DNA of 64,000 nucleotides from Flectonema sp. DT1601 (GCA_964019425.1 OZ025818.1:124001-188000), one strand, 5' to 3'; positions 1 through 9,948 are shown, counted from the first letter of the stretch. Notes: generated by a model from the letters alone, not told the origin. Numbers and translations are program-made.

Positions 1-3000
1 AAACTACTACTTCTTGGAGCAATATTCCTACTAGGATTCGAGAGGTATTCCGCTGCTGTTAGAGGTGCTGCAGGAATGCTTTGCCAAAACGTATTAAGCC
101 AAACATTATCTGCAGCTCCTAATCTAAAGAAAACACTAACATCAAGATATTTATGTTGATTGTTCTGTTGGGGTCCAGAACCAACTGCAAGACGATGATG
201 AAGAATCATTTCTAAAGGATATCTTCCCGTGCTGATCATATGTTCAGCAGGAGTATGAAATTCAACATGAGTGAGAGTGTATTTAAGATTAGTATTCCTG
301 TCAATAATATAACCAGGAGACTTACTAAATATCATCTTTATCAAGTACTGGTTGTTTTCAATAGCAAAAGGATTCTCAGGTCCAGTCAAAGTATATTGAT
401 AATTAATATCCTGTAACGTCGTATCCACAACATATGAAGTCACACCTTGATTTGATGGTTCTGAGAGAACTATAGGACTTTGCTGAAGTCCTGTGTTACA
501 CCGCGATGATGTACCAGAAACAGTGTCCCAAGATTGAGGTCCTCTATTGTTAGCATTTAAATAATAATAACTTCCAGCATCAAAACATGTCTGCTGAGGT
601 ATTTGATTGGGGACGTTAACATTATTGACGTTGGCTGCCGCAGCAATTCGACCGATTTCTGCAGTTCCGGTTTCACTTTTCATTTTAATAACTTGGCTAA
701 CAGTCCTTGGTTGGAGTGGTCTGATGTTACCAAATTCAGTACACTGTTCTGGTTGATAACCATTATTTTGTGCTTCTACTAATTCATCAGTAAACCCAAG
801 CGCATTCTTTAAAGCTGATATTTGCTCTGCGCTAATCTGTAAGGGATTCGAGTAAACATACCACGTCATCCCTTCAGTGCAGGGTGGAGTTGTTATCGAA
901 CCAGCATAAGTGAAGAATTCACTTTGCTGACCTGAATCTGGTAGGATTCGGGTCACATCTAATTGTCTTGTGATGATCTCTTCTGTTTTCTGAAATAATA
1001 AAAACGGATTATTGTAAGAGCTTTGTGCTGTTATCGGAGGTGTTGACATCCTTTCCCAAAAGTTATTCAACCATTGATTATCATTAGCACCCTTTTTAAA
1101 CATAATACCGACAGCTAAAGTATCTGGAGCTGACGCAGCAGATGTAGGACTTGTTTGACCAGTCGCCTTCTTGTGAAAGATTTGCATTTCAACATCATGG
1201 TGAAGACCACCAACAGCATGTTCACTGGGTGTTCTAAATATGATATCAGTCATTTCATAACGGGTGCCAAAATAGTTCGGATCTTCAACTGAACCAACTT
1301 CCCCACCTGTGAATTTCAGTCTGATACTTGACTGGTCGTTTATTATTCTAAACGATGCAGTATTTGCATAACGATATATCAAAGGACTTAATGCTGCATC
1401 AACTGTTGCAGAATCTAAATTGAGAGGTCCCTGTTGCTGTCCACCTTGACAAGTTGGATATAATATAGTGTTTGCTGTTCCACCTTGTATTGTACCCCAA
1501 TCAGATGGACCTCTATTTTGTACTTCTGTATATAACCAAGGTTTGCTCATTGGAACAGGATCACCTCGTCTACAACCTTCAGCTATGGTAGGGTCAGGTG
1601 CACCACCCCAGTTACCTGCAGCGTTAGCTCCAGTTGTGTATCCTGTCTTTGCAGTTCCGCTAACTCCACTCATTTTCACAACTCTGGTGTGAATTGGCTG
1701 AACTGGTCTGTTGTTACCAAAAGTAGTGCAAGTCTTTGGATAAAAACCTCTCCTTGCAGCTTCTGATAACTCTGAACTCATATTCATTGAAACACGATAC
1801 CTCGATAGTTGATCAGCGCTCATTGGTACTGGTTGAGTGTGAACATACCACTTGACTCCTTCAGTACAAGGGGGTTCTGTAAAGGATCCATCGTATGTAA
1901 AGAATTCAGTCCTTTTAGCAGGATCAAGTGTTGTTGGAAACACGTCTAAAATATTTAAAAACGACATCGGAATCACCAAGTTCGATCTCCTACTATGAAA
2001 TCCTGCATACTGTTCTTCATATAATCTAGACATTGGAATAGGTGGTGTTTGTAGATGCGACCAGAAGTTTTCAAGCCACGGATTCTCATAGTTTGGGACA
2101 ACCTCAAACAGAAGAGTAACAACAACATTGTCATACTTTGAAAATGCAGCAGCTGTATCAGCTGCCTGTGTTGGTGACGCTCTATTAACAATATGAAGTT
2201 CCATGTCGTACAATCGACCGTTAACACTATGTTCAGAAGGTGAATGGAAGTGTAAGTTGTGAAGATCAAAGCGCTTTCTACCTAAATTAGGATCAATCAG
2301 AAACCCTGGAGTTTCATCTGAAAACGTCAGGCGAGCATTTCTCTGATTGTTTTCAAACCAAAACCCAGAAATACGTTCGTAAGAGTACTCAAGGTTAACT
2401 AAATTCTCATCGAGCTCTGCAACAGAAATATCAATTGGAGATTGTTCTCTAGCAAGACCACCACTAGTGTCACCACATTGTGGGTAGAGTACTTCCTGTC
2501 CGTTTTCAGATGTAATTTGACTCCAACTACTAGGTCCACGACCATGATTACCCTCACTGTATAACCATGGTTGATTCAAACATGTCTCACTTTCAGTCGG
2601 TATTGGTCCCTTGCTAGTGGCTGGATTGAGAACTGAGTTTGTTCTTACCATACGTTGGTTTATTTGTTGTACTGGTCTGTTGTTACCAAACACAAAGCAC
2701 TTACTTGGGTTAAATCCAAGTCCTTGTGCTGTTGCCAACTCTTGTTCGAAACCCATCCTTTCTCTGAATAAATTCAGCTGTCTTCTACTCATCTGAATAG
2801 CATTTGTGTAGATATACCACTGAACACCTTCAGTACAAGGTGGGACAGTGATACTTCCTTTGTAAGTAGCAAAAGTAGTTCCAGCAAGATTAACAAGTTG
2901 CGAAGGGTTAAACGTCCTATCAACTGTAACAGTGTTAGGTCTAAATGACTGCCATGCAGAACTGTATAACGTCCCTGGTTGTAAAGGTGTTGTTTGAAGA

Positions 3001-6000
3001 CTGTCAAAGAATTGTTCTAAGACAGTGTTGTCTTCTCCATCATCACCTTCTTGTACTCCAACTCTAAATAATAAAGCAACAGCAACTCTTCTAATAGACT
3101 GGTGAAGGTTTGCTTCTGGAGGTTGACCAATTGCTTCGTGATGATGAAGTTGGACTTCCATATCAAACTGACCAGATCCAAGTTGATGTTCTGATGGAGC
3201 ATGAAATTCTATGTGACTTAATTCATATCTCTTTTGACCTAAATTAGGATCTTGTAAATACCCTAATGATCTGACAACACCATTTCCACTACAACTCAGT
3301 GGTGATGGTGTTGTGCCAGGTGGATCTGCGAGACCCTTTACTTTCCTATCTGCTACTTCTGCTTCTTTCTTTGAAGTTTTCCACGGTGTTGGAGAAACAG
3401 TCATTACGTTGGTACGCTGATTATTTTCAAGTTGAAAAGAGCAAATCGTATTATAATTAAAAGAGATGTCTTGAAGGTTACGATCTTCAGTAATAACATT
3501 CGTATCATTAATATTGATAGGTGATTGCTCAGTTCCGATGTCGCAGGATGGAAAGAGAGCATTACCACCTGTCTGTGATGTGATTGTTCCCCATGAAGAA
3601 GGACCATTGCCAGCAGCATCAGCGTATACCCAAGGTTGGTATCCGACTCCACCTGCTCCACAGGCGCCTGTTGTCGCTCCTGAATTTGATTCAATGACTT
3701 GAACAACATCAGAAAGTGATGTTGTTATTGTTGTCCCTGGTGCTACTGGAGCATTTGATAATCCATTATCAGTAGCACCCTCAACAGCTCCACTCCTAGC
3801 AACTCCACTGTTGCTGTACATCTTTATAGTTCTTCCACTTGTTGATTGTGTTGGTCTGTTGTTTCCGTATGTCTCACAACTTTCTTTTGAAAATCCGTAG
3901 TTTTCAGCAACTGCTACCTCGGCATCAAATCCCATCTTTGTTCTAATAAGGTTCAACTGTCCAGTACTAATACCAACTGGAGTAGTGTAAATATAATGTT
4001 TAATCCCTTCTGAACATGGAGGTGATGAATCTGATCCATCATAAGTGAAGAAGTCTTGAGAAGTTGGAAGAACTCCAGTAATATCAAATTGAGTAGTCAA
4101 CAACTGACTTCTTGTTGGAACAATCGATTCCTGACTTCCAGCACCCGCAGCAGTATAAAGTTCTGAAGCAGTCAGTGGTAAATTCTGAAGTTGAGACCAG
4201 AAGTTTGCCAACCAGACGTTTGGAATATCGCTTCCAGGAGCAGTATTCAAATCGAATAGAATTGATACTTGTAACTTCGTATACTTCACAAATGGTTGTG
4301 CCGTAACAGGTTGATTTGATTGAGGTTGTTGAACACATACTAAGATAGCTTCCATCTCTCTGAGACCAGTACCAATTTGATGTTCTGATGGCGCGTGGAA
4401 ATCAATAGATTTTAATGAAAACCTCTTCGCTCCTAAATTAGGATCTTCAACATATCCGGGAGACGTATCAAAAGCGACTCTCATCACATGTTGCCAATTC
4501 TCAACTCTGTACTGAGTTGCTACACTGAAAGCATAAACTAAAGGTGCAAGGTTTCTATCAAGGACAGCTCCTGTTATAGCAACTGGTGACTGTTCTATTC
4601 CAGAAGAACATGTTGGGAATGCAGGAACATTATTAATATCTGGGATACCTCCCCAATTAGTAGGACCAACATTTAAAACATCTGAGTAAACCCAAGACTG
4701 AATATTACATTCTATAACATCAGTCGTAGGTGTGTGTGTACTTATTTGAGACCCCTGAAAACTAACTGCATCTGTTGTTCTTCTAACAGTACGAGAACCA
4801 GTTGGTTGAATTGGACGATTATTTCCAAAAGTTGTACAGGAACGAGGCGACCAACCAGTTCTCCTTGCAACTGCTACCTCACCAGTGAGATTCATGGCAG
4901 ACATGATAGCTGTTAGTTGAGTATTCGACATTGACATCGCAGATGTATAAACATACCACTTAGCCTGCTCACTACAAGGAGGTTCAGTTAGTGAACCATC
5001 ATAAGTATAATATCCCTTCGCTGCTGGTAGTCCAGCTAATAAATCTAATGGTGTCGTTAACCCAACTCGTTCTACTTTAGTAAAAGAATCATATTGACCA
5101 GAGAACTGTTGGTCAGGAGTACGAGGACGAGGTTGAAGAAATCCCCAAAACTTCTGAAGCCATGGATTATCCGTAGGAGCTCCAGCATTAAACAAAACTG
5201 ACACAACAAAATGCTGACTAGTTTGCAATGACGAGATTGCATCAGCTGGTTGACCGACACCTAATTTATGAACAAGTTGCATCTCCATATTGTGAAGGGT
5301 GTGTGCGGCATTTGCTGTACCTCCAGTAGTAGGTGTAACGCTGTGCTCAGCTGGGGTTCTAAAAACAACTTTTAATAACTCGAATCGTTTATTTGAGAGA
5401 TTCGGATCCCTAACAAATCCTGGAGGTGACTCAAAAGTGATTTCAATTGCCGCCCCTGTATTAGAGATTGTATAACCTTGAGCTGTTCCGTATTGGAAGT
5501 CTAATTCCTGTAACTGAGCATCGACAACAGAACTACTTTCTTGCAATGCAATTGGTGACTGTTGCGTACCAGAACAAGTACTGTACAATGTTGACCATGA
5601 GTCTGGTCCTCTTCCTGTAATTGGAGGATAAACCCAAGGCTGAACTATTTCATTTCTTGGTACACAAGTATCTGTAGCTCCTGGTGAGTAGGTCATCACA
5701 TCACCAACTTCAGCAATCCCAGATAGTGTGTACATTCTAATAGTTCTCTGATTTAGTGGTTGTGCTGGTCTGAAATTACCAAACGTATGGCAACTTCTTA
5801 AACTGAGACCATATTGAATAGCTACCAGTCGCTCATCATCTAATCCCATTGCGGATCTTATTATTGTTAACTGAGAGTTACTAATTGTAACGGGATGTGC
5901 GTAAACTATCCAAAGAACTCCCTCTTCACAATCATTATAAGGATTCGTACGACTTCCTTCATAAATAAAGTACTCACGTTCTTTACTAGAATCACGTGAT

Positions 6001-6647
6001 ACAGACCACCTCTCTGGTAGGAGACCTGTCGCATCAAAAGCATTGACAGCCTGAGCAGTACGAATCGTAAAGTCTGTAAATCCATTATTGTAGAGTGTTG
6101 CTACAGGTATAGGAAGTCCTGGGATTATCGACCAAAAAGCATTTAATGCTGCGTTATCAGCTGTTCCTACAGCACCTGCTACAAAGGTAACAGAAGTAGC
6201 CAGAAGTGTTCCAGTGAATGGAGCTGCTTCTGGTGGTTGATCAACAGCAGGTCGAGCAGTGTGAAATAATTGGATTTCCATATCATTATGACCACCTGCT
6301 ACTGTGTGTTCTGATGGAGCGTGAATGTCCATGTAAGATAAATCAAAGAACTTACCCCCTTGATTAGGGTCACGGATATATCCTGCATCTCTGTTGTTAA
6401 AAACAACCCTAACAAATGCTTGCAAATTCTGAACTTCATAAGAACCACTTGCCTGGTACGTATATAACAATGGAAGCAGAGTTGTATCAATGACTGCTAA
6501 CGTTATATCAACTGGGGATTGATTGCTACCTGAACACGCAGCTGCTTGTGATCCCCATCCACTTGGCCCCCTTGAAGAACCAGTCGAGTACAACCACGGC
6601 TGCTGAATACTAACCACTAAGACAGTGGTTATTAATTCCAGCATCAT
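1..6647 (-). CDS. Giant secreted protein of at least seven tandem alpha-carbonic anhydrase domains (3' end outside window)
   Basis: One open frame runs from the ATG at 6647 to the window edge, at least 2215 codons. A short hydrophobic N-terminus (LELITTVLVV) looks like a signal peptide. Seven modules of about 320-400 residues each carry alpha-carbonic anhydrase landmarks: a GPxxW-type start, Cys followed by QSPI/QSPV, an HxPSEH or RTPSEH zinc-strand motif, an ME-x-QL strand, and YxGSxTxPPCTEG with the second Cys of the extracellular-type disulfide. The zinc-strand motifs fall near residues 109, 430, 751, 1149, 1467, 1805 and 2131. His94/His96/His119 equivalents are Asp/His/Gln, Val/Arg/Gln, Asp/His/Ile, Glu/His/Gln, His/His/His, Ile/Arg/Gln and Glu/His/Ile. 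So only module 5 (His1466, His1468, His1485) should bind zinc; that is inference from the known family fold. An acceptor-like TTACTTCAG lies 10 nt above the ATG. The C-terminus is not visible, so anchoring is unknown. Confidence 0.9.
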   Translation of the reverse strand, partial: MMLELITTVLVVSIQQPWLYSTGSSRGPSGWGSQAAACSGSNQSPVDITLAVIDTTLLPLLYTYQASGSYEVQNLQAFVRVVFNNRDAGYIRDPNQGGKFFDLSYMDIHAPSEHTVAGGHNDMEIQLFHTARPAVDQPPEAAPFTGTLLATSVTFVAGAVGTADNAALNAFWSIIPGLPIPVATLYNNGFTDFTIRTAQAVNAFDATGLLPERWSVSRDSSKEREYFIYEGSRTNPYNDCEEGVLWIVYAHPVTISNSQLTIIRSAMGLDDERLVAIQYGLSLRSCHTFGNFRPAQPLNQRTIRMYTLSGIAEVGDVMTYSPGATDTCVPRNEIVQPWVYPPITGRGPDSWSTLYSTCSGTQQSPIALQESSSVVDAQLQELDFQYGTAQGYTISNTGAAIEITFESPPGFVRDPNLSNKRFELLKVVFRTPAEHSVTPTTGGTANAAHTLHNMEMQLVHKLGVGQPADAISSLQTSQHFVVSVLFNAGAPTDNPWLQKFWGFLQPRPRTPDQQFSGQYDSFTKVERVGLTTPLDLLAGLPAAKGYYTYDGSLTEPPCSEQAKWYVYTSAMSMSNTQLTAIMSAMNLTGEVAVARRTGWSPRSCTTFGNNRPIQPTGSRTVRRTTDAVSFQGSQISTHTPTTDVIECNIQSWVYSDVLNVGPTNWGGIPDINNVPAFPTCSSGIEQSPVAITGAVLDRNLAPLVYAFSVATQYRVENWQHVMRVAFDTSPGYVEDPNLGAKRFSLKSIDFHAPSEHQIGTGLREMEAILVCVQQPQSNQPVTAQPFVKYTKLQVSILFDLNTAPGSDIPNVWLANFWSQLQNLPLTASELYTAAGAGSQESIVPTRSQLLTTQFDITGVLPTSQDFFTYDGSDSSPPCSEGIKHYIYTTPVGISTGQLNLIRTKMGFDAEVAVAENYGFSKESCETYGNNRPTQSTSGRTIKMYSNSGVARSGAVEGATDNGLSNAPVAPGTTITTSLSDVVQVIESNSGATTGACGAGGVGYQPWVYADAAGNGPSSWGTITSQTGGNALFPSCDIGTEQSPININDTNVITEDRNLQDISFNYNTICSFQLENNQRTNVMTVSPTPWKTSKKEAEVADRKVKGLADPPGTTPSPLSCSGNGVVRSLGYLQDPNLGQKRYELSHIEFHAPSEHQLGSGQFDMEVQLHHHEAIGQPPEANLHQSIRRVAVALLFRVGVQEGDDGEDNTVLEQFFDSLQTTPLQPGTLYSSAWQSFRPNTVTVDRTFNPSQLVNLAGTTFATYKGSITVPPCTEGVQWYIYTNAIQMSRRQLNLFRERMGFEQELATAQGLGFNPSKCFVFGNNRPVQQINQRMVRTNSVLNPATSKGPIPTESETCLNQPWLYSEGNHGRGPSSWSQITSENGQEVLYPQCGDTSGGLAREQSPIDISVAELDENLVNLEYSYERISGFWFENNQRNARLTFSDETPGFLIDPNLGRKRFDLHNLHFHSPSEHSVNGRLYDMELHIVNRASPTQAADTAAAFSKYDNVVVTLLFEVVPNYENPWLENFWSHLQTPPIPMSRLYEEQYAGFHSRRSNLVIPMSFLNILDVFPTTLDPAKRTEFFTYDGSFTEPPCTEGVKWYVHTQPVPMSADQLSRYRVSMNMSSELSEAARRGFYPKTCTTFGNNRPVQPIHTRVVKMSGVSGTAKTGYTTGANAAGNWGGAPDPTIAEGCRRGDPVPMSKPWLYTEVQNRGPSDWGTIQGGTANTILYPTCQGGQQQGPLNLDSATVDAALSPLIYRYANTASFRIINDQSSIRLKFTGGEVGSVEDPNYFGTRYEMTDIIFRTPSEHAVGGLHHDVEMQIFHKKATGQTSPTSAASAPDTLAVGIMFKKGANDNQWLNNFWERMSTPPITAQSSYNNPFLLFQKTEEIITRQLDVTRILPDSGQQSEFFTYAGSITTPPCTEGMTWYVYSNPLQISAEQISALKNALGFTDELVEAQNNGYQPEQCTEFGNIRPLQPRTVSQVIKMKSETGTAEIGRIAAAANVNNVNVPNQIPQQTCFDAGSYYYLNANNRGPQSWDTVSGTSSRCNTGLQQSPIVLSEPSNQGVTSYVVDTTLQDINYQYTLTGPENPFAIENNQYLIKMIFSKSPGYIIDRNTNLKYTLTHVEFHTPAEHMISTGRYPLEMILHHRLAVGSGPQQNNQHKYLDVSVFFRLGAADNVWLNTFWQSIPAAPLTAAEYLSNPSRNIAPRSSS
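1560..2590 (-). other. Carbonic anhydrase module 5, the only one with an intact zinc triad
   Basis: This segment of the giant protein reads LHFHSPSEHSVNG and then DMELHIV, which places His at all three zinc positions (residues 1466, 1468, 1485), with the conserved Glu in SEH. The later YDGSFTEPPCTEG motif supplies the Thr199 equivalent and the disulfide Cys. By family knowledge this is enough for CO2 hydration, though activity is inferred. Module boundaries are approximate, set from the GPSSW and GPSDW motifs. Confidence 0.8.
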
Positions 6648-6848
6648 GTTATGTAGTCTGAAGTAAATAATATTAATAATTTAAAGAAATAACCCCTCCA
6701 ACGACATTAACTAACTAAAAGGTGTAAATGAAAGAAATAGTGGCAAGTGGCAGAGGATCTGAATCACGGGGACAAAAATGAAAACGTAAAATACATCGCA
6801 AGTTCTAACTAGTGTCGATTAGACTCCTCATTTGAACTCTCTTTGTTC

Positions 6849-9826
6849 CTAATGAAGAAGATCGTGTTTTGAATTAAATCGACGACTCTTTCTCGCATGT
6901 GGTGTTGAAGCGTGAGTTGAATTACTAAGCTCCACATCAAACTGTTGACTCCTCCTTGCCCGCGGTGTAGCAGCATGAATGGGAACTGATTCTGTTTTTG
7001 AAATCCTTTTCAAATTTAATTTCAATTTTCTACTTTTCATCTGCGATTCTGAAGTCACTTTTGAATTTAACGATTTTCTTCTTTGAAACAAGAACGAGTT
7101 CCCACCACTCTCATCAATCAAATATCGAAACAGAGATGGAGATTGTTCTTGCAGGATAAACCAGAATTCAGACTGAGGGAGGTACCACATCTCAACCTTT
7201 GTACGACTTTTAAGTGACTGGTTCCACCACGTTGCTTGTGAATTGATTAAGAGTTCAGTTCCTAAAACTGTACCTTGAACAGATTGATCAGATATCTCCC
7301 CATCAGTAACTATAAGAAGTTCCGTGTGACGTTCACCACTTGCGATGATTAAAGAGCTTGCGTCGAGTACTCTTGGTTGTAGTTTTGAATGCATTATTTG
7401 GAGGACTTTGTGTGGTATGGAGAGTTGTTGTAACTCTTTGTCCTTAAGTAAGATATTTATATCAGTCCATTTCGCTCTTTTATCATTGACAGCTTCCTTT
7501 GCTGCAATGAACCACAACGGGTTGTCTAGTAACGTTGACATCACATCCTGTTTTTGAGCCACCCAAACATCACACTTTTCAACTGTTCTCACGGTTGCTG
7601 AACAAGTCTCCAGGTACAATATCGACACTTCGCCTACTATTTCTCCTGGACCAACAGTACCGATATACTCTTTGATTCCTTGCTTATTCTTAACAGTGAT
7701 TTCTACTTCTCCACTTGCTAAGTAATAAAGACAAGTACCATGATTACCTTGTGATAGTAACTCAGTGTCTTGAGGTACGACCCTTCCAAAGAATGATTTT
7801 TTAATGAAACTAGTCAGTGTGGATTTATCCCATGAAGAAAACAGAGGAGATGCTTTATAAAGAATCCTATGGTCGAGTGGGGAGATTAGTCTCATTAATT
7901 CACCTCTTCGCTTATCAGCCACTTCGATTAACGTTGTTTGTAAAGATATCGGAAGTTGTGGTAATACATTCCTTTGAATTTCTTCATTGTCTAATTTCCA
8001 TAAATAGCATTCAGTTTTTGCTATGATTGTAGCAGATTGCGGTTCATTTCGAAGTAGTGAATACTCTCCAAAGAATCCTTTCTCACACATATCAGTAACA
8101 TGTTTACCTCGGGTATGAACTGACACACAGCCATGATCAATAATGTACATGCAATTCCCCCAGTCTCCTTCCATTATTATGATTTCAGAGGTATTGAAGA
8201 AAGCTGGTATTAAGTTATCAATTACAGTTGTTAACGCGTGAGATCCCCATCCTTCAAAAAATGATACTTGAGAAGGAAGGTTTGTAGTCGTTAGTCGTCG
8301 AGTAAAGTTACCTTCTTGGTGTTTTAATTTTGTGAGAATTTCACGTTCGGCTTTTTGAGAGCGACGGAGTCGCCTAGCTTTCCAAAATAGACATGGAGGT
8401 AGGAATACTTCTCGTAGTGTTTTAACAGCTTTGGAATAGTCAAGTTGTTTGCTAACTTTATTTATTATTGGGCAAACTAGCGTTTACTACACAAATAGTT
8501 TCAGAACGGGCGTTTATTACAAAATCCAAAATGGCTGGGGGGCCCGAAAAACCATATACGGGATGCATCGAGACCCCCAGCTGTATTTAAGAGCGGATGT
8601 GGTTCAGAGGTGGGAGCACTGACTTTGGATACCGGACGCCCAGGCTCAATCCCGACCAACGTCATTTTTTTTCACCGGATTTTTTCACCCCAGAACGGGG
8701 TATTAAGCTGGGAAGAGTGCAAGGGGGGGCTTGCGTTCCGCCAAGAACTTGGCGGAACGCAAGCCCCCCCCCCAACCCCCCCCAAGGGGGGGGAGCCCCT
8801 AATAAAAGCCAACCTCTCCCGTACAAAGTCCAACCTCAAAAAACAAATTTGCTACTAATGGATATTAAGCTGGGGAAGAGTGCAAGGGGGGCTTGCGTTC
8901 CGCCAAGTTCTTGGCGGAACGCAAGCCCCCCCCCCCAACCCCCCCAAGGGGGGGGAGCCACTAATAAAAGCCAACCTCTCCCGTACAAAGTCTGCCTGTC
9001 CCGTACAAAGTCCAACCTCAAAAAACAAGTTTGCTACTAATGGATGTTAAGCTGGGGAAGAGTGCAAGGGGGCTTGCGTCCGCCAAATTCTTGGCGGGAC
9101 GCAAGCCCCCCCCCCAACCCCCCCCAAGGGGGGGGAGCCACTAATAAAAGCCAACCTCCCCCGTACAAAGTCCAACCTGAAAAAAAAATCCAGGAAAAAA
9201 AAAAATGCCCTCACCCAGGATCGAACTGGACGGTTTACAGCCATTTTGGATTTTGTAATGAATGGCCGTTCTGAAACTATTTGTGTAGGAAAGACCCCTT
9301 TACCCTTTATTATTTTAGCCCATGTTAAAATAGTTATCCACATTTTAGATGCTTCCACTAGTTTGGCACCTCCGCCTTGGTTCCATTTTCTTACTTCTGC
9401 AGCCTTCGCTAACTTCTCCTCTGAATCTCGAAGCTGCAGTTCCTTAGCTTGCATGAGAGAATCATGTACACTTTGACGCCTTGTATTCCGATTTTGTTGC
9501 TCTGCTTCTGTTGAACGATTTTTTTTTGTTTGTTCTTCCTCTTTCAGTCGCTGTTTTTCTTTTTCAACTATCGGTGTCAGAGATTTCATTATCGGTTGGA
9601 TAGTCAGCTTCTGTGAACTCCTCCGTCGAGAGAGCAACGTTGATTTTGAAAGCTGCTTAAGTTCGAAATCTTGTTTTGAGACATTTCTATCATTCGATGA
9701 AATACACTTCGCTAATGAAGCTTTCCTTCTCAGTGGGTTTAGATTTCGAGATGAATTCGGTGTAGATAGTTCTGCGGAAGCAGAACTTAACTCTGAACGG
9801 GATAGTATTGAAGAAGTGGTATCCAT
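6849..9826 (-). CDS. Cyclic-nucleotide-binding-domain protein, two exons split by an 848-nt intron
   Basis: Exon 1 is 9304-9826 (ATG at 9826) and exon 2 is 6849-8455; together 2130 nt, 709 residues. The donor GTAAAG at 9303 and acceptor AAATAAAG at 8456 restore one frame (AKIIK joined to VSKQLDYSKAV). The first 175 residues are basic and coiled-coil-like. Two cyclic-nucleotide-binding folds follow (about residues 225-350 and 360-485), recognised by FFGEYSLL and IVGEVSIL phosphate-binding cassettes, and a third weaker one may lie near residue 540. The cassette Arg that normally holds the cyclic phosphate is replaced (EPQSAT and ETCSAT in place of the usual PRAAT), so ligand binding may be lost or changed. 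No channel or kinase domain is seen. A strong GTGAGT...CACAG intron at 9895-9948 lies just upstream, so a 5' leader or coding exon may precede this start. Confidence 0.85.
8591..8672 (+). other. tRNA-like segment with T-run terminator inside the intronic element
   Basis: The stretch has an A-box-like GTTC...GAGC D-arm, a CTGACTTTGGA anticodon-region look-alike, a B-box-like GGCTCAATCCC and then TTTTTTTT. The anticodon and T stems pair poorly, so this is a degenerate tRNA-derived piece, not a working tRNA. A second, shorter T-arm relic (CCAG-TTCGATC-CTGG) reads inward from the other end on the minus strand near 9205-9230 and is also followed by a T run. Confidence 0.35.
8701..9185. repeat. Three tandem 140-182 bp repeats, each with a GC-rich hairpin
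   Basis: Units start near 8701, 8863 and 9045 with TTAAGCTGGG(G)AAGAGTGC. Each has an inverted repeat whose arm is CTTGCGTTCCGCCAAG (about 8723-8770, 8886-8935, 9068-9110) extended by G and C runs, then a second C-run/G-run foldback, then ACCTCTCCCGTACAAAGTCC. The third unit has compensating changes on both hairpin arms (GCGTCC facing GGGACGC), which keep the stem paired. Proline-rich frames across this region on either strand are by-products. Confidence 0.85.
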
Positions 9827-9894
9827 GGAGTGAAGTTGTGGTCTATTTGAGTTTGGAATTAAAATTAAAACTGTCGTCGTATTGTGATAGGTTC

Positions 9895-9948
9895 CTGTGA
9901 AATAATAAATAACGTAATGTTGTAGTTCTTTGACAAGTAGATACTCAC
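9895..9948 (-). other. Candidate 54-nt intron upstream of the cyclic-nucleotide-binding gene start
   Basis: Donor GTGAGT and acceptor TTTATTTCACAG frame 54 nt. Splicing it out keeps an open frame from about 10050 (ending FLEPSEG) through to the ATG at 9826. The upstream part has no in-frame ATG, so it may be 5' UTR or the end of an exon whose start I could not find. Confidence 0.5.

Larger units (their letters stand above)
8487..9288. mobile_element. Non-autonomous inverted-repeat (MITE-like) element inside the intron of the cyclic-nucleotide-binding gene
   Basis: The ends are inverted copies beginning CTACACAAATAGTTTCAGAA (left 8487, right end 9288), matching over about 50 bp with few differences up to AAAATCCAAAATGGCTG. 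Removing it leaves an intron of about 46 nt, within the size range of the other introns, so it seems to sit in an existing intron rather than having created one. No transposase frame is present. Inside are a tRNA-like segment, oppositely oriented T-arm remnants and three GC-rich hairpin repeats. No clear target-site duplication is visible. Its GC-rich core differs sharply from the surrounding sequence. Confidence 0.75.

Noticed and set aside
8597-9040. Proline/glycine-rich open frames on both strands (NPPQGGG repeats)
   Set aside because: They follow the C/G runs of the hairpin repeats in the intronic element and have no independent coding sign.
9236-9258. AGCCATTTTGG, shared with the dinoflagellate spliced leader
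   Set aside because: Only 11 bases match and the flanks differ. The same sequence is part of the element's inverted end, so chance is the simpler reading.
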